64,000 bases of DNA from Parasponia andersonii (Eukaryota > Streptophyta > Magnoliopsida > Rosales > Cannabaceae), in NCBI GenBank assembly GCA_002914805.1, contig JXTB01000573.1, positions 19,449-83,448 on the forward strand. The letters run 5' to 3'. Positions 48,461 to 60,930 of the stretch are shown in pieces. A model generated the notes under the pieces. That model did not search any database. It saw only the letters and a list, made by a program, of their open reading frames with translations, and was not told the origin of the DNA. Position 1 is the first letter of the stretch. Every line of letters begins with the position of its first letter. Made by a program: the position numbers and the translations under genes.

Positions 48461-49003
48461 TATGTCCTGAAATTAAGTACCCAATGGCCCTTAATTCCAG
48501 GGCCAATTACCTCCTTTTCCTCGTTGCATGCTCCGTGAATAGTAGATTATGGATGCTGCGACTTCCTTTGATTTGACGTTGCTCGCTTACCACGATCTCT
48601 TCTGGTACGTGCCTGCACTAGGGCAAGATCGTAGTTGTCTGTAGCTTTGTGAGGTGGTTCACTAACGCGTATGGTGACCGGGAGGGATCATTAAATGCTT
48701 TATCTGAATTCGGGGTTGAGTGCCACTTACGAGGACAGTGGACTGGAAGACATCGAGAGCTCCAAACCTCTTGCTGGAGGTGGTTTAGATTTGGCTAACC
48801 CCCCTGAGGGTCTTCTTGAGGCAGACTCTAGACGGGGCTCAGCATTAAACCTCGCGGATTTATCAGACATATACTTAAGTCATGTGGAACTCACGTACCG
48901 TTTAAAGAGCGTCTTTGGGAGTCTGTATTAAACTCATCCATTATATCCTTTTACTTTGCCACCACTACAGCCACGGGCAGTCATCATAGAGATGGGCCCC
49001 ACA
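48227..49003 (-). repeat. 5' LTR of element B
   Basis: It is longer than its partner mainly because of a (CA/TA)n tract at about 48417-48458. Confidence 0.9.
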
Positions 49004-49008
49004 GTATA

Positions 49009-49301
49009 AGAGTACAAATTATACATTGTCATCTATAATTGCAGTCGGTTGATGCAATTGAAAAGGAAAAGGTTGGTTTATATAATTTTCAAGTACTAAA
49101 CTAGGAAATATGATGATCGTCCTCGGACCTTCTTACGTAGTCTGGTTTAGGTCATTGCAAATAAGTCTACCAAAAAGGAAGCAGATTGACCTAGATGGCT
49201 AGACCTTCACATTTTCTTGACTATATATTATATCAAAGAAAAGACAAGAACAAAGAAACTATAATGTCTCCTGAATTTGATCTGAATACACACTCAAAAC
49301 T

Positions 49302-49332
<31 letters not shown>

Positions 49333-52300
49333 TTCTATACATATATACGCGATAAGGTGTAAAAAGAAAAAAAAGTTCCAATTAGCTAATTAATTAGCTA
49401 CACTTTGGCTCCTGGTAAATTAGAAAGGGCCCAGCATATCCAACTTGTCACATGTTACATAGTTGAGGATGGGTTTAGTTGTCTTTGATTATATCTTATA
49501 GTCTTATTGTGTAATGTGTGGGGCTCTCATTTTTTACCCTTAATTAAAAGTCATAAACTAGCACTTCACTAAATATATATATACATATATTTATATATAC
49601 ACATAGCTAATTATCATTAAATTGTGGACCCCTTTTTTTCACTTTTAAGATGTATATAAGTAGTACGTTTGATCCCCACATTTATTTTCAATAAAGTTTA
49701 GGCTAGAGGTCAAATATTTGTCATATCCTAATGTAATGTCCACAATGGCCAAGTCACGTGTCCTTGAATAGTAAATAGCTCTTGTTTATGGGATTTGATA
49801 TTTTGTTTATATGTGAAGCTTTTACAATTCCACTTCCAATTTTGCTTTGCTTTTTTATCTTTATACCTTGTCAATTGTACTGAAACAAAGAAATAATTGC
49901 TTGGATTTCCTTTAAGCGAGAAAAAAAAAGAGCATGGATTTCCCAAACTCCAATGCAGTACATGGCATTCTCAGCCAGAAATTTAAAAAGTATTAAAAAG
50001 AAAAAAGAGTCAGTTTGTAGTATAATGCATGAACTACATGTCGCAAAGATTCCAGCGATTAACTTTCACTGGGTCTTTACTTCTATATCAATTTTGCAAA
50101 ATTTCAAAATGAAAGAAACTTTTAATTGGTCTTGACGGGTTGAAATTGAAAACATGTACAATTTCATATGGATAAGCTTACGACTTTTGTCATGAGAAAA
50201 ACATATGAAAAGCAACGTAGAATAACATTGACAAACAATCATCCACGTTTATATGATATTAATTATGAATGAAGGAGGCATCGCCGACCCTAAGATGTTG
50301 TTAATGAAGATAATAACCGGTTGAAGATTAATTTTGTCGTTGAAAAATAAGTGCTCACATAGTAACACCCTATAGATTAAATTAAATATTTATTAAGATG
50401 TTGATATATATAATATATATGTATATATATATATTTGCATATATTCAGTGTCTCTTCGAATATCTCAAAAGAACAAATTAAGAAGACTAGAGATCATGTT
50501 TGACCCGATTAGGAACAAATTTAGCATTTCAAACCCTTCAATTTAATGCAAAAGCAACACAACTGCATATCGAATCCATATTATGGTTTTTCTTCTAACT
50601 CATTTGAAGCTTTAATTCTACATGTAAAGGACAACAGAAAGTTAAGCTACATGCATATAAATGATTACCTATTACACGTAAGGCATGCCTACTATATCAC
50701 AAATTTGCAGAGGAATGAAAAAAAAATTCAAATACTGAGTTATTATTTCTCAACCTAACTAATCATACGAAGGATTACCAAAACTTGTTTCCTAAAGTTG
50801 TAAGTAATACATGAAAGAATTAGAAAGAGAAACACTTCCCTCATTTTTTTTTTCAGAAATAAGTGCTAAACATAGGCATTACTGTGCATATGCATTATTA
50901 CGTATAAAACAATAATAAAAGATGCATTATTCTAGTAATTTATGCGAGCTTGTAACAATCTCTCCACTTTAAATAAAATAATTTCTTCTTCTAAGTGTGC
51001 GCCAAGATTATGTTGGTGATTCTATACCAATTTCAATACTCAAATTTGTTAAGCCCGTAAATATTAAGATTCCTCTTCAAAACACTATTCTGAGAACGTT
51101 TAGTGTTTCAGAATGTAAAAAATCTTATTATTATTTTTCTTATAGAGCCACTACTAGCACATGTTGAGATTGCTGTGTTGGTCACCAGATTAGGGAATTT
51201 TCACAGGTAGTAGTTCTTAAAAAAAATTTATTAGTTTCACAACAATTTTTTGTTTTTTTGGAAAAAAAGAAAAGAAAAGAAAAACTAAAACAACCACCAA
51301 ACTAGGAAATATGTTACTCACCCTAATTACCTGGCGAGAGATTAAGGTTCTTGTCCAGATGGGTGTGGGGTTCAAGAGGGATACTTCCATAGATAGAAAG
51401 CATTTGGTTAAAAAAAAAATAGTATTAGTTTTATAGCAGTTTTTTATCAACCATCAAGTGTGCCACTCAACCCATATCCTCCGGGCTTAAATCACTCAAC
51501 TAATTTCTTTGGGAAAAAGACATTTAGTACTACTTTTGATAAATAATACCAAGAATACTATATCCAAACTTTTACTTATTTTTGTACTACATTTTTTGGA
51601 AAAATAATAAATTCTTGCTAAGAAAGACCAAATAACATTTCAGAATTTTCTTGTTTCTTTTTGCTACTAGTCTACTTATAGCTGATCACTCTTAAAACTA
51701 ATTACCATTTTATTATTAGAAACCATAAACTAATTGATTTTTGGAAACTAGAAACCAAATTGGTAAATAAAAACCAACAATCATATATTGGTTTCCATCA
51801 TAAATATCATAACTATTTGGTTAATAAAAAATGAAAACCAAATTAATATCTATCATAAACAGTTGAACTATTTGGTTAATTCAATTATTGATCACTAGAA
51901 ATCAATTTGGATATTGGAAACCAGTTGCTAGAACCCAAAAACCAATATATATTTCTGTTGTTTTTACTTCAAAAATATAATTACTTAATTTGAGAATTTG
52001 ATCATATTCTTCAGCATTCTTATTCAGTGCCTCACTTAATTCTTGCTATAGGGCATTCTGCAAAAAGGAAATGATAATAGTTTTTAGGAAACTTTCATTA
52101 TTTCCGGTGATTTGAAAAAAAAAAAAACCACAATAGTTTCTAGGAAATTTTTATGGTTTCTTATGATTTACTTAGTTATGAGCATTCTACTAAAAGGAAA
52201 CCACGATAGTTTTCAGAAAATGTTCGTGGTTTCATATAATGTACTTACATGCAGAATATTCGGCTCAAAGAAATCTTTTTGCTTTCCTGTGATTTATATA

Positions 52301-53730
52301 CATACAGGACATTCGGCTAAAGGAAACTAAACTGGATTTCAGAAAACTTTTGTAGTTTCCTTAAAAAAAAAAAAAAAAAAAAAGAAGATGACCTATTTAC
52401 TAAAATGCCACTATATTTTTTTAGCTTCCAAAATATTTAGAAAAATGCCATAAAAAGGTCATATGGAATTTTTATTATTTTTAAAAGGTCGTAAATTTGG
52501 TAATATTTTTTGAAAAATAGGTTTAAGTGTCTAAGACCCAATTTCTTTTTGTTTTATTTTGGGAAAATTGACATAAGTAATACTAATTTGGACTCGAATG
52601 ACTTATTTACGAGTGTTTTAAAAAATGATTTTTCTAGTAGTGTCACAATATTTTGTAACCTTGTCTAACGAAAGGTCACATAATTTTTTACCAATGATTA
52701 GTCATAAAAAAAATCATACTTTTATGGTAAAAAATTATGTGGCCTTTGTCACATAGTAATAGTATAACACTACTAGAAATGTCATTTTTGAAAATACTTA
52801 TAAAAATGTCATTTGAGTCAAAATTACAACTACTTAGGTCTATTTTCCTTTATTTCAAAAAACGAAAGGGAGAAATTAGACATTATACGGTATTTTAGAA
52901 AAATGTTTAAAAAATACTGTTTTCTAAAAAATATTAAGAAAAATACCATTTTTGAAAATAGTAACTAGTTTATGGTATAACCAAATATATTTATAACTAG
53001 TAACCAGTAATCAGTTTTCAGAAACTAATAACCAGTAACCATTTTAAAAATAAAAATAGTACTTTTCTAAAAAAATTTAAAAAGTGATATTTTTCCTAAT
53101 AAAAATCGTACCCGGGAAAATGCCTCATATTTTTGTAGGTAAAAATATTAGAAAACTACAAGACTTTACGGGCTACAACTGGTAGGCCCATACAGATAAG
53201 GGATCATGCCCACTTTGTAAAGATTTTAGAAAAATTTAGGTAGATGATCAGTATCTTAAATTTGATTAAGTAGATATCCACTTTTTAAATTTTATAGTTA
53301 AATGTCTAGGTATATATATTTTTACACTTGGTAGATAAATATATCTATCAATTTTAATTACTGTACAGAAATATATTGGGTATATAATTTTTTGTACTTG
53401 GTATATAAAATTTTATACTTGGTATATAAACATATATACCGAACATTTTGCTATAACATTTGACAAATGAATATTTACTTAAATTGGGCCTAAAATTTGG
53501 TCATATTTCTATAAACCCCGAGATTTTAGAGAAAAGTAGATAAATACCCCTTTTGTTACGCATATCACATAAATACCAGTTTATTACGTTTAATATGTTT
53601 TGATAAAATATATATAGGGCAAAAAAAATAGGTTAAAAAAACCTAAATTTCACTTCAAATTTCTCGATTTTTCTTTGGACTTCTTCCTTGGATAATAGTT
53701 CTATAAAAAGTCTACGCAGCTAATTTCTTC
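49009..53730. other. Gene-poor AT-rich region
   Basis: I see no gene. The stretch contains (AT)n at about 49305-49332 and imperfect repeats with an aaggaaac...gtttcc theme (about 52040-52350). A short SINE-like segment lies near 51290-51420 (discussed under rejected items). Low-complexity AAT/TTT sequence fills the rest. Confidence 0.6.
52040..52350. repeat. Degenerate tandem repeats of about 70 bp
   Basis: The order gcattct or acattcg, aaaaggaaa or aaaggaaac, then atttcagaaaac, then gtttcc recurs about four times with heavy divergence. A poly-A run follows. Confidence 0.5.
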
Positions 53731-55190
53731 ATTTTCTTTCACTGTATCTTATGAAATATAAGAACTATGAAAGTACATATCGTAGCTTCACAGTTAAAAG
53801 TCGTTGGCGAGAGGAAAGAAAATGACAAATTAAGGTACCATGGCCCATGACAAAGAAAAACATATCAATATGGTACTATCAAATGGCATGATATTTGTCG
53901 AAACTCGAATATACGTAAAGGCTTATGTTTTTTTTTTTTTTGGGTTATAATTTCTTTTAAGAGGGTCTAGATGTTTTTGAATATGAATTGGAGTCTACAA
54001 GACTATGACTATGAATGTTGTTCATTTTTTCCTTGTTGTTTGGCTTGCTTTGGGCTTTGGCTACAACAACATCAACATGATTTAAGAAGCTATTAGTTCT
54101 CTGCAAATCTCTCAACATAAAACTAAGAATAAATTACACAACACCAATTATTAATCTGATTTCTTTTCAAAATAACCCGAACAAAATCTCTAACAAGAAA
54201 AATGGAAACTAGATATTTTGCGCATGCAAACCCATTGTCGCAAAAATGGCATCTTTTTCGGCTTTTTAATTCATCATAAGTCCAAGTCTAATGATTTTTA
54301 GGATGCATCTGACTTTCATTACTTTCTTTCTTTTTTTTTTTTAAATAAAATCTATGATTCATTAAATTTAATCCGTTAAGATTACATACTCAATTTGGAG
54401 GAGGAATTTCCTCTAACCAAACAAGTTCATCATCTATCATCAAGGCAAATTTTTGCCAAAATTTATGAGTATTGAGTAGCCATATTAACTTCCCTATAAA
54501 GTATAAACATGTGTAACCAATACCCAGGAAAAAATTATAACAAATTCCTAATATATGCTATGAGATACTCATAACCATTAGAAATAAATAAATAGAATTG
54601 ACACTATCGATTGCGTTAAGAGCATCAATCAGTAACAATAATATGTAGCGGTAAACCCACATCATTATTTTACCAGGCCAAATTCTATCCTAATGCTAAT
54701 TTTGCCTTTGCCTACTTTGTCGATCGTTAAGCTTCATATTTGTAAATTTCTTTGACACTCGAGCAAAACCTTGTCCCTGGCTATTTCTAATCACAACACC
54801 ACCCCTATAATTTTATCAGCACTTGAGATTATTCCACCAACATTCATCTTAAAGCATAATTAATTGAACGAATTAGATAGTAGCAATGAGGAGAAATCCG
54901 TGTATGAAATTTTTCTTCTTTTATTTGCTTAAAGATGATGCTAAGTCATTACTCAATTTCGGCCTTTCAAGATTATAATTGGGAAGGTTTGAGAGGGAAA
55001 ACGAAGTAATGATGATGAGATGGAGACTTTTGGTATTGCTGCTAAGGAATATAAAAGAGTTATATGAGGTGGCATTAGACGAACATGGAAAGAGGCAAAG
55101 ACAGAGAAATGGGATAAAAGATCTTGTTCCATATTATATTTAGTTGGCTTTGCTCAAAATATATATAAAATTCATGATAAATAATAAGCT
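53730..55190. repeat. Left copy of a diverged direct duplication
   Basis: Segments 53735-54285 and 54888-55190 align in order with 58235-58660 and 58675-58890. Shared stretches include atgtttttgaatatgaatt, cttttcaaaataaccc and aagaaaaatggaaacta. The roughly 600 bp between the two aligned parts, holding the RNase H-like pseudogene, is absent from the right copy. Confidence 0.7.
54345..54880 (-). pseudogene. RNase H-like (RVT_3 / non-LTR retroelement type) pseudogene
   Basis: In different minus-strand frames one can read VVIRNSQGQGFARVSKKFTN, then a decayed middle, then YREVNMATQ, IDDELVWLEEIPPP and EYV-like ends. This order (gly-rich VxRNxxG start, REVNxxAH, DDxxVWLEExPP end) is that of the plant RNase H-like family (PF13456, recalled). 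Many stops and frameshifts are present. It is probably a relic of a LINE or of a domesticated RNase H gene. Confidence 0.55.
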
Positions 55191-55953
55191 TATGACCATG
55201 AGAAAAACATAATATGAAAAAGAAAAACTTGTGCATATGATTAGAAACAAAGGCATATTGACCCTCAAATTAAAAAGAAAGAAAGAAAGATACATGTTTC
55301 ATGTGACTTGCACATGGACAATCAGTTTACTAAAGTTCTTAATAGAAATAAGTTATTGCATGGTAACACTCTTAGGATTAATTAATTTAGAAAATTTATT
55401 GACATATTTACACTTTTTAATGCCTCTTAAAATAGCGTAAATATGTCTATGAATTAATAAACATTTTTAAGCCCACTAAATATGTCTATAAATTGATAAA
55501 CATTTTTAAGCCTTAGTAAATCAGTTATACTATCTTAAATAAAGCCAAAGGGATTCGTATTGAGGCCTCAGTTGAATAAGTGAACTTTGTCTATTTTCCT
55601 CCATTAAAACAAGTCTACTTCAACAACCAGCCAACCAACCAACCAACTTATTTTCTTCAATTAATTTTACAATTGATGACCTTGAGGCTTGATCATGTAA
55701 GAGAGAAAAAAACTTAACTATGAAAGAATAGGCCGGATTGATAGAGAGGTGAGAAACAATGTATAATTACTGAAAGGCAAGTTAGTAAAAACAAAAGTCC
55801 ATAAACAACAAATTAAAAATGAAATCCTTGCTCTATATTCTACCGAAAAAAAAAAAAAACAAATCCTTGTTCTATTTCCGAGCCAGTTCAACTACATTAA
55901 TTATTATTCCCTAACTTTATTTTGTTTTCAATAAATATTAAATAACCAAAACT
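55191..55953. other. AT-rich spacer
   Basis: I see no gene. A 69-codon open frame (55231-55440) has no recognisable content. Confidence 0.5.
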
Positions 55954-56299
55954 CTTTCTTTCTTGTTTTTTTAATGAAAAAAAGGGAGAATGGGGCGACC
56001 AGCATGGCTACCCTTCTTGAGCGTGACCATAGGAGTTCTAACCTTGTTCAGGAATGTTCTCCAAGACCCTACAGGTTGGTCGCCACCATCGGATGGTGGA
56101 ATAAGTTAACTGAACTCTATCCGAACAACTAGCGAGAATGACATCATAGAGTGGAGAGCGGAGCACTGGGCTGGTAGGTAGTACCTTCATATTTAAGACT
56201 CTCGAAAGAGCCACCCAGGTTCGAACCTAAGACCTCCAATATTCAGGATAACGATGTTGCCACTTGGTCACCTGTTCGGTAGTCCCTTTCTTTCTTGTT
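55954..56299 (-). mobile_element. tRNA-derived SINE with 14-bp target duplication
   Basis: The element itself is 55968-56285 (318 bp), flanked by identical 14-mers ctttctttcttgtt at 55954-55967 and 56286-56299. Read on the minus strand, its head has an A-box-like TGACCAAGTGGC and a B box GGTTCGAACCT about 45 bases later, the two-part RNA polymerase III promoter of tRNA-type SINEs. The far end runs into a T/A-rich tail. It has no coding capacity and would need LINE enzymes to move. Confidence 0.8.
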
Positions 56300-56379
56300 A
56301 ATTTGTTGTGTTGTTCTTCTCTTAATTTTTTTTAGACATTTGAAGCGACTAGGCTTCGTATACCAACATCTCATACAAC

Positions 56380-58114
56380 CCCCCTGTTATGGATTTTTAT
56401 ACGTAAGCGTATGTATCGAACAAGTAATAAAGTGATGAATAAAGATATCATTCCCACAGAGAAATTGCTATAACTTGTTAAGTACTTACCTACACTAGTT
56501 ATCAATTTATCCAAACAATCAATTTAAAAATTTTAAAACTAAAAATTTAAACTAAAAGAAAATAAGAAAATAAATAAAACAAAATTAAAGAGTGCAAGTA
56601 ATTTATCAAATCACCAATGAAAATAAATCTAGGATTACAATTTTCACTCTACGTATGCTTAAATTACTAGTTACCCTCTTTGAATTACTATCTAATCCGA
56701 ATTGCCAAACAAGAACTCTAGTATATCTATAAGCCTCTTCCGATAGTTATGTAGAAATATCTCCTCTAATTAACTCACTATATTCCTATGTGAATTAGAT
56801 TGAGAAAAGATTCATTAAGATTAAGGTCTTTTAATGATTGCACATGTTATATAGGTATATTCCTATCCTATATAAACTCATCTAAATATGATCATGTGTT
56901 ATTCTATCTAGGTCTAAATCTGAAATTCCTTTTTTAAGTTCATACAATTACTAATATCAATTCAAGTGGTAATCAAGCACTCAAAAATATTAAGAACAAG
57001 ATAGAATAAACAATTCGAAAATTAAAATTGCAAAATCAAAGAGGTAACATCATAATTCCAACTACCTATAGGGATCCCGTTGTAATCCTAGAAAATAAAT
57101 TTAGTTCATAACTAAAATAACAAAACTAAAAATAAAAATTTTCAACATAACGAAGAACTAAAAAATAAAAACAAATAAACGAGGGTTGAGCGGGGGAATG
57201 ATTGAGAATAATTGCAAGCCTCCTCTTCTAATTTGGCCTCCAATTGCTCTCTCTGTTAAACTCTTTTTCTTTCTAGACTATTGTGTTTCTTTCTCTAAAA
57301 TGGTATGTTTTTCCCTTTAGTCCCGTAGACCTTTTATAGCCGATGAGAGTGAATTCACGGATTCCAAAGCTTCTCTTTAATTGGTGGAGTATATCTGTCA
57401 ATTTTCTTTTTTTTTTTTTTCTTTTTTTCTCTTTCCTGTTTCTCATGTTCTTATTCAATTTCTGCCACTTGGGCAATAATTTGCTGCGACAAATACGCAT
57501 GAGCTCGACATGTAACTCGCCTTTCATTGGCTGAACCAAGACTTGACTTTGACCTGATGATGTGGCAAAATCTCGTTGGAGAAAAACCCAATTGTACCAG
57601 CGCTGAAAAGCACCGGATCCGACCGCCCTGAAGACTCCTATGACAGCCATCAGCTCGTGGGCCCCAATTGTCTCCTCGTCCCAGCCGACTACTCGCCTTC
57701 CTCCGAGCATGAAGAGCACGTGCCTGGCAGATGTAATCCAACCTAGATCCAATGGTTGAAAATGGTGATCCAACCTTCTATTTCATTCGATTTTCCTTTT
57801 TTTTTTCTTTCTAAATCAAATCAAATTAAATTAAAATAAAAACCTAAAACTAATGAAATTCTAATTCAAATTAAAGTAACTTAAACTAATTAAATTAAAA
57901 TACCTAATCCTAATAAAAATAACATAAAATTAAATAAAACTAAATCTAAAACAAAATAAAATAACTTAAATTACTTAACATTTAAATTAAAATTATTATA
58001 AGACACACATTTTTAATGAATAAAATATCATAATTAACTCTATTTTAATTATCGCCGGATACACACATTTTTAATGAATAAGATATCACAATTAACTCTA
58101 TTTTAGTTATCGCC
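56380..58114. other. Unclassified repeat-like block
   Basis: Starting near tgttatggatttttatacg the block has a GC-rich centre (57450-57760) in AT-rich DNA and ends with two 54-bp repeats (58003-58056 and 58061-58114). The texture resembles a non-autonomous retroelement, but I find neither terminal repeats nor target duplication. A minus-strand open frame across 57273-57773 lacks an early ATG and any known domain. Confidence 0.3.
58003..58114. repeat. Two 54-bp direct repeats
   Basis: Both copies run acacacatttttaatgaata ... ttatcgcc, separated by four bases (ggat) with three or so substitutions. Confidence 0.85.
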
Positions 58115-58229
58115 AAAAAAAGAAAGAAAAGAAAAGCCCTTGTTAACGTGTCATTTTGACTAAATAGTTGGGTATGACTGTATGGCATCGGCAGATGTAT
58201 GACTATGAATCAGTACGTACAACAGTGAA

Positions 58230-58890
58230 TAAAGTGTCCTATTTTATCTTTCTTTTTTAACCATGTTGTATGAAATATAAAAATGACATTAGGTGCATGT
58301 GGTTTCACAGTCAGAAGTCGTCGAGCCAAAAAAATGAAATAAGGTGCCACAACAAATAAAACCATATGAATATCTAATTATTTTTATTTAAGATGCTGTA
58401 AATGTTTTTGAATATGAATTTGAGTCTACAATTATGAATATTGTTCATATGGTTTTTCTTTGACTAAAGCAATATCAACTTGCTTGAAGAAGCTACTAGC
58501 ATCTCTGGAAATCTCCCGACATAAAATGAAGAATTAATCACACAACGTCAATTATCAATTTAATTTCTTTTCAAAATAACCCAAAGAAAATCTGTAATAA
58601 GAAAAATGGAAACTATATATTGTGCGCGTGCAAGCCTCATTGTGCAATAATCATAGGTCATAAGTCACCATATTTGGGAAATCCTTGTACGAAATTTTTG
58701 TTTTTGTTTTGTGTTTTTATTGAAAATTTTCTTCTTTTAATTTGCTTAAATATGCGGGGGTGTGATTATATTAGATGGTGAAAGAAAGAGGAAAGAGACT
58801 AAATAATGGGTGAAACGATCATTCTTTACTATATTGAGTTGGCTTTGATTAAAACACGTATAATAAAATTCTTCATAGATAATGAAAGAG
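58230..58890. repeat. Right copy of the diverged direct duplication
   Basis: Collinear with 53735-54285 plus 54888-55190 but without the intervening RNase H-like block. The Copia element begins immediately after it. Confidence 0.7.
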
Positions 58891-58899
58891 CGAATAATC

Positions 58900-59976
58900 T
58901 GTTAGCAACTTTCATGTTGCAACATGATTGATTTCATGATCATGTTACAACATGCGACTAAATATTTGATCTGAATAAGTTTTTCAGTATTTTTCATATT
59001 TTCTTTTTATATGCTTTAGGTCACGATTTATATAGTTATCAAACATAAAAGTTTGATCATATTAATGTATAGACGGATTCAATTGAGAAGAAATGGGTAA
59101 GTGACTCTTTTCTAAATTAGTTTTGAGTATATGTTTATATTTCATTAAGAAAATTCCTTTAATTGAATATTTTATGTGTAATATCTTTTATGGAAGTTTC
59201 CTTAACTTATTTGTGCTGATTCTCACTGATTAAAATTACTCGAATTCATATTATTAGCTATCAAATAGGTTTGAGTAACTTATTTTTTTATACCAGGAAA
59301 GTAATCTGAAAGTTTTCTTTTATGTTACAATATGACTGGGTTGACAGACTATGTTGCAACACGTAAACAGAATCAATAACTACTTTCCAGATCCGTTTTC
59401 TAAGTTTAGTAACAAACTTGGCTGATCTTGTAAGTTTTCTAATTAATATTAAATACTCTTAATTGTTATTTTGCAGATTTTACACGTGAAGGCTTGCTCT
59501 CTTCTCTATTTAAAGCCACTCAAGAGTAGCTTTATGTAGAGAGACCACTTATTGTATTTTTTGATTTTAAAAGAAAAATTGAGGTGTCCTAGTCGTTTAA
59601 GTGATAGTGCTTCGGGAGAGGTGCTGATTATCTTCAGGAGAAGATCGACTTCAAGTACCTGAAGGGATTTTAGAAGAATGAAGTCAACCTAAGACGAGTG
59701 GTGCTCACTAGACACGTTGGTGAAGGAATACATCTACATTGAGATAATCAAAAGAGGAAGTCTTTTTATTGTATAAGTCAAATTAGTGTTTGTATTTATT
59801 CAAACTTTGCTAATAGTGTTTATTCTCTGGGTGTGGCCACTTGTACGTAGGTTATCGGGAGATAACTGAACCAAGTAAAAATATCTTGTGTTATTTTTAC
59901 AATTTCCACATTACCACATCACATAATTAATTGAAAATTAATTTTATTCAATAATACCTAATAAACAGACCTAACA
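58900..59976 (+). repeat. 5' LTR of the Copia element
   Basis: It begins TGTTAG and ends CTAACA, perfect short inverted ends, directly before the primer-binding site. Length is 1077 bp. The partner LTR is outside the window, so the left border rests on these termini. Confidence 0.75.
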
Positions 59977-59979
59977 ATG

Positions 59980-59990
59980 GGTATCAGAGC
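59980..59990 (+). promoter_or_regulatory. Primer-binding site (initiator-Met tRNA type)
   Basis: GGTATCAGAGC matches the usual plant Copia TGGTATCAGAGC, complementary to the 3' end of initiator tRNA-Met. One extra G separates it from the expected first T. Confidence 0.85.
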
Positions 59991-60045
59991 GGACACTAAC
60001 GTTTTTAATGAGATCTTGCAGTATATTTGATCTGATTTTTCAGGT

Positions 60046-60930
60046 ATGTCGTTCCTTGCTGAAGGTGGGTCCATATCACCCCCTCCACTTCTTGATGGCA
60101 CAAACTACTTCTATTGGAAGGTACACATGAAAACTTTCATTAAGGCTCTTGATGGAAAAGGTTGGAGATCCATTCTTAGTGGTTCTTAGTGGTTGGAGTC
60201 CTCTAACTATTAAGGATGATGAAGGGAAGGATATTATCAAAACCTGAGTTGACATGGTCATCTGATGATGACAAACTTGCTTATTACAATTCTAAGGCTT
60301 TGCATGCTATATTAAATAGAGTAGATGCTACTAGGATTAAGATGATTACAAATTGTGAATATGCAAAAGAGGCGTGAGATATTTTGCAAACACACTTTGA
60401 GGATTCTGGTGATATGAAAAGAACCAAATTAATCATGTTAAGTTCTAAATTTGAAGAATTGCGAATGAGAGAAGATGAAACATTATCTGAATATTTCACT
60501 AAGCTTTATGATATCTCTAACGAAGCTTTTGCTCTTGGAAAATATTTTTCAGATACAAAGATGGATAGAAAATTTTTTCGATCATTATCTGACAGGTTTT
60601 AGCCAAAACCAACGGCAATAAAAGAGAGCAAAAATCTTGTCACCATGAAAGTTGAGGAGCTGATGGGGTCTCTTCAGACCTATGAGATGAACATTAAGCA
60701 AAGAAAAAAAAGGAGAAAAGAATTGCTTTAAAGGTTGCATCTGAACCAACCAATAAGGAAGGTGAAGAAGAAAGTGACGAGCTTGCCCTCTTATCAAAGA
60801 ACTTCAGCAAGTTCTTGAAGAAGATGAGCAAAAAGTCAAAACCTAATAATTCCAGCAAAGGTAAACCCTTTCCTAAACCTGATTTTAATAAGAAGAAAGG
60901 GATTTAATGCAGAGAATACAAGGGATATGA
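60046..60930 (+). pseudogene. Copia gag remnant
   Basis: It starts MSFLAEGGSISPPPLLDGTN and continues YFYWKVHMKTFIKALDG. A 10-bp tandem duplication (60173-60192, ttcttagtgg twice) shifts the frame and creates a stop. Later pieces include KLAYYNSKALHAILN, a TGA for an expected tryptophan in KEA-W-DIL, then LSSKFEELRMREDETLSEYF. The zinc knuckle near 60905-60960 is damaged (CREYKGYDHVQDEY). Confidence 0.82.

Larger units (their letters stand above)
37821..49003 (-). mobile_element. LTR retrotransposon B: diverged relative of A, same orientation
   Basis: Terminal repeats lie at 37821-38546 and 48227-49003, both tgttggtgctg...ggccccaca. The flanking pentamers are atata (37816-37820) and gtata (49004-49008), a one-mismatch target duplication. 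The internal order is identical to A: antisense gene, second antisense ORF, decayed repeat zone, integrase, RNase H, RT, protease, gag. It is 11.18 kb and internally more decayed than A in the antisense gene, but keeps a more complete gag and protease. Confidence 0.9.

Noticed and set aside
51290..51420. Short SINE-like segment (gggtgtggggttcaagaggg, then poly-A)
   Set aside because: A B-box-like GGTTCAAG is present, but the A box is unclear and the flanking similarity (ttattagtttcac versus gtattagttttat) is too weak to call a target duplication.
57273..57773. 166-codon minus-strand open frame with a GC-rich body and lysine-rich tail
   Set aside because: The frame opens with TTG rather than ATG, the tail is a translated poly-T tract, and no domain is visible. 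More likely part of a repeat.
53735..58890. Interpreting the duplicated segments as LTRs of one element
   Set aside because: There are no TG...CA ends, no primer-binding site next to the left copy, and the left copy is interrupted by other sequence. The SINE and the unclassified block lie between the copies.
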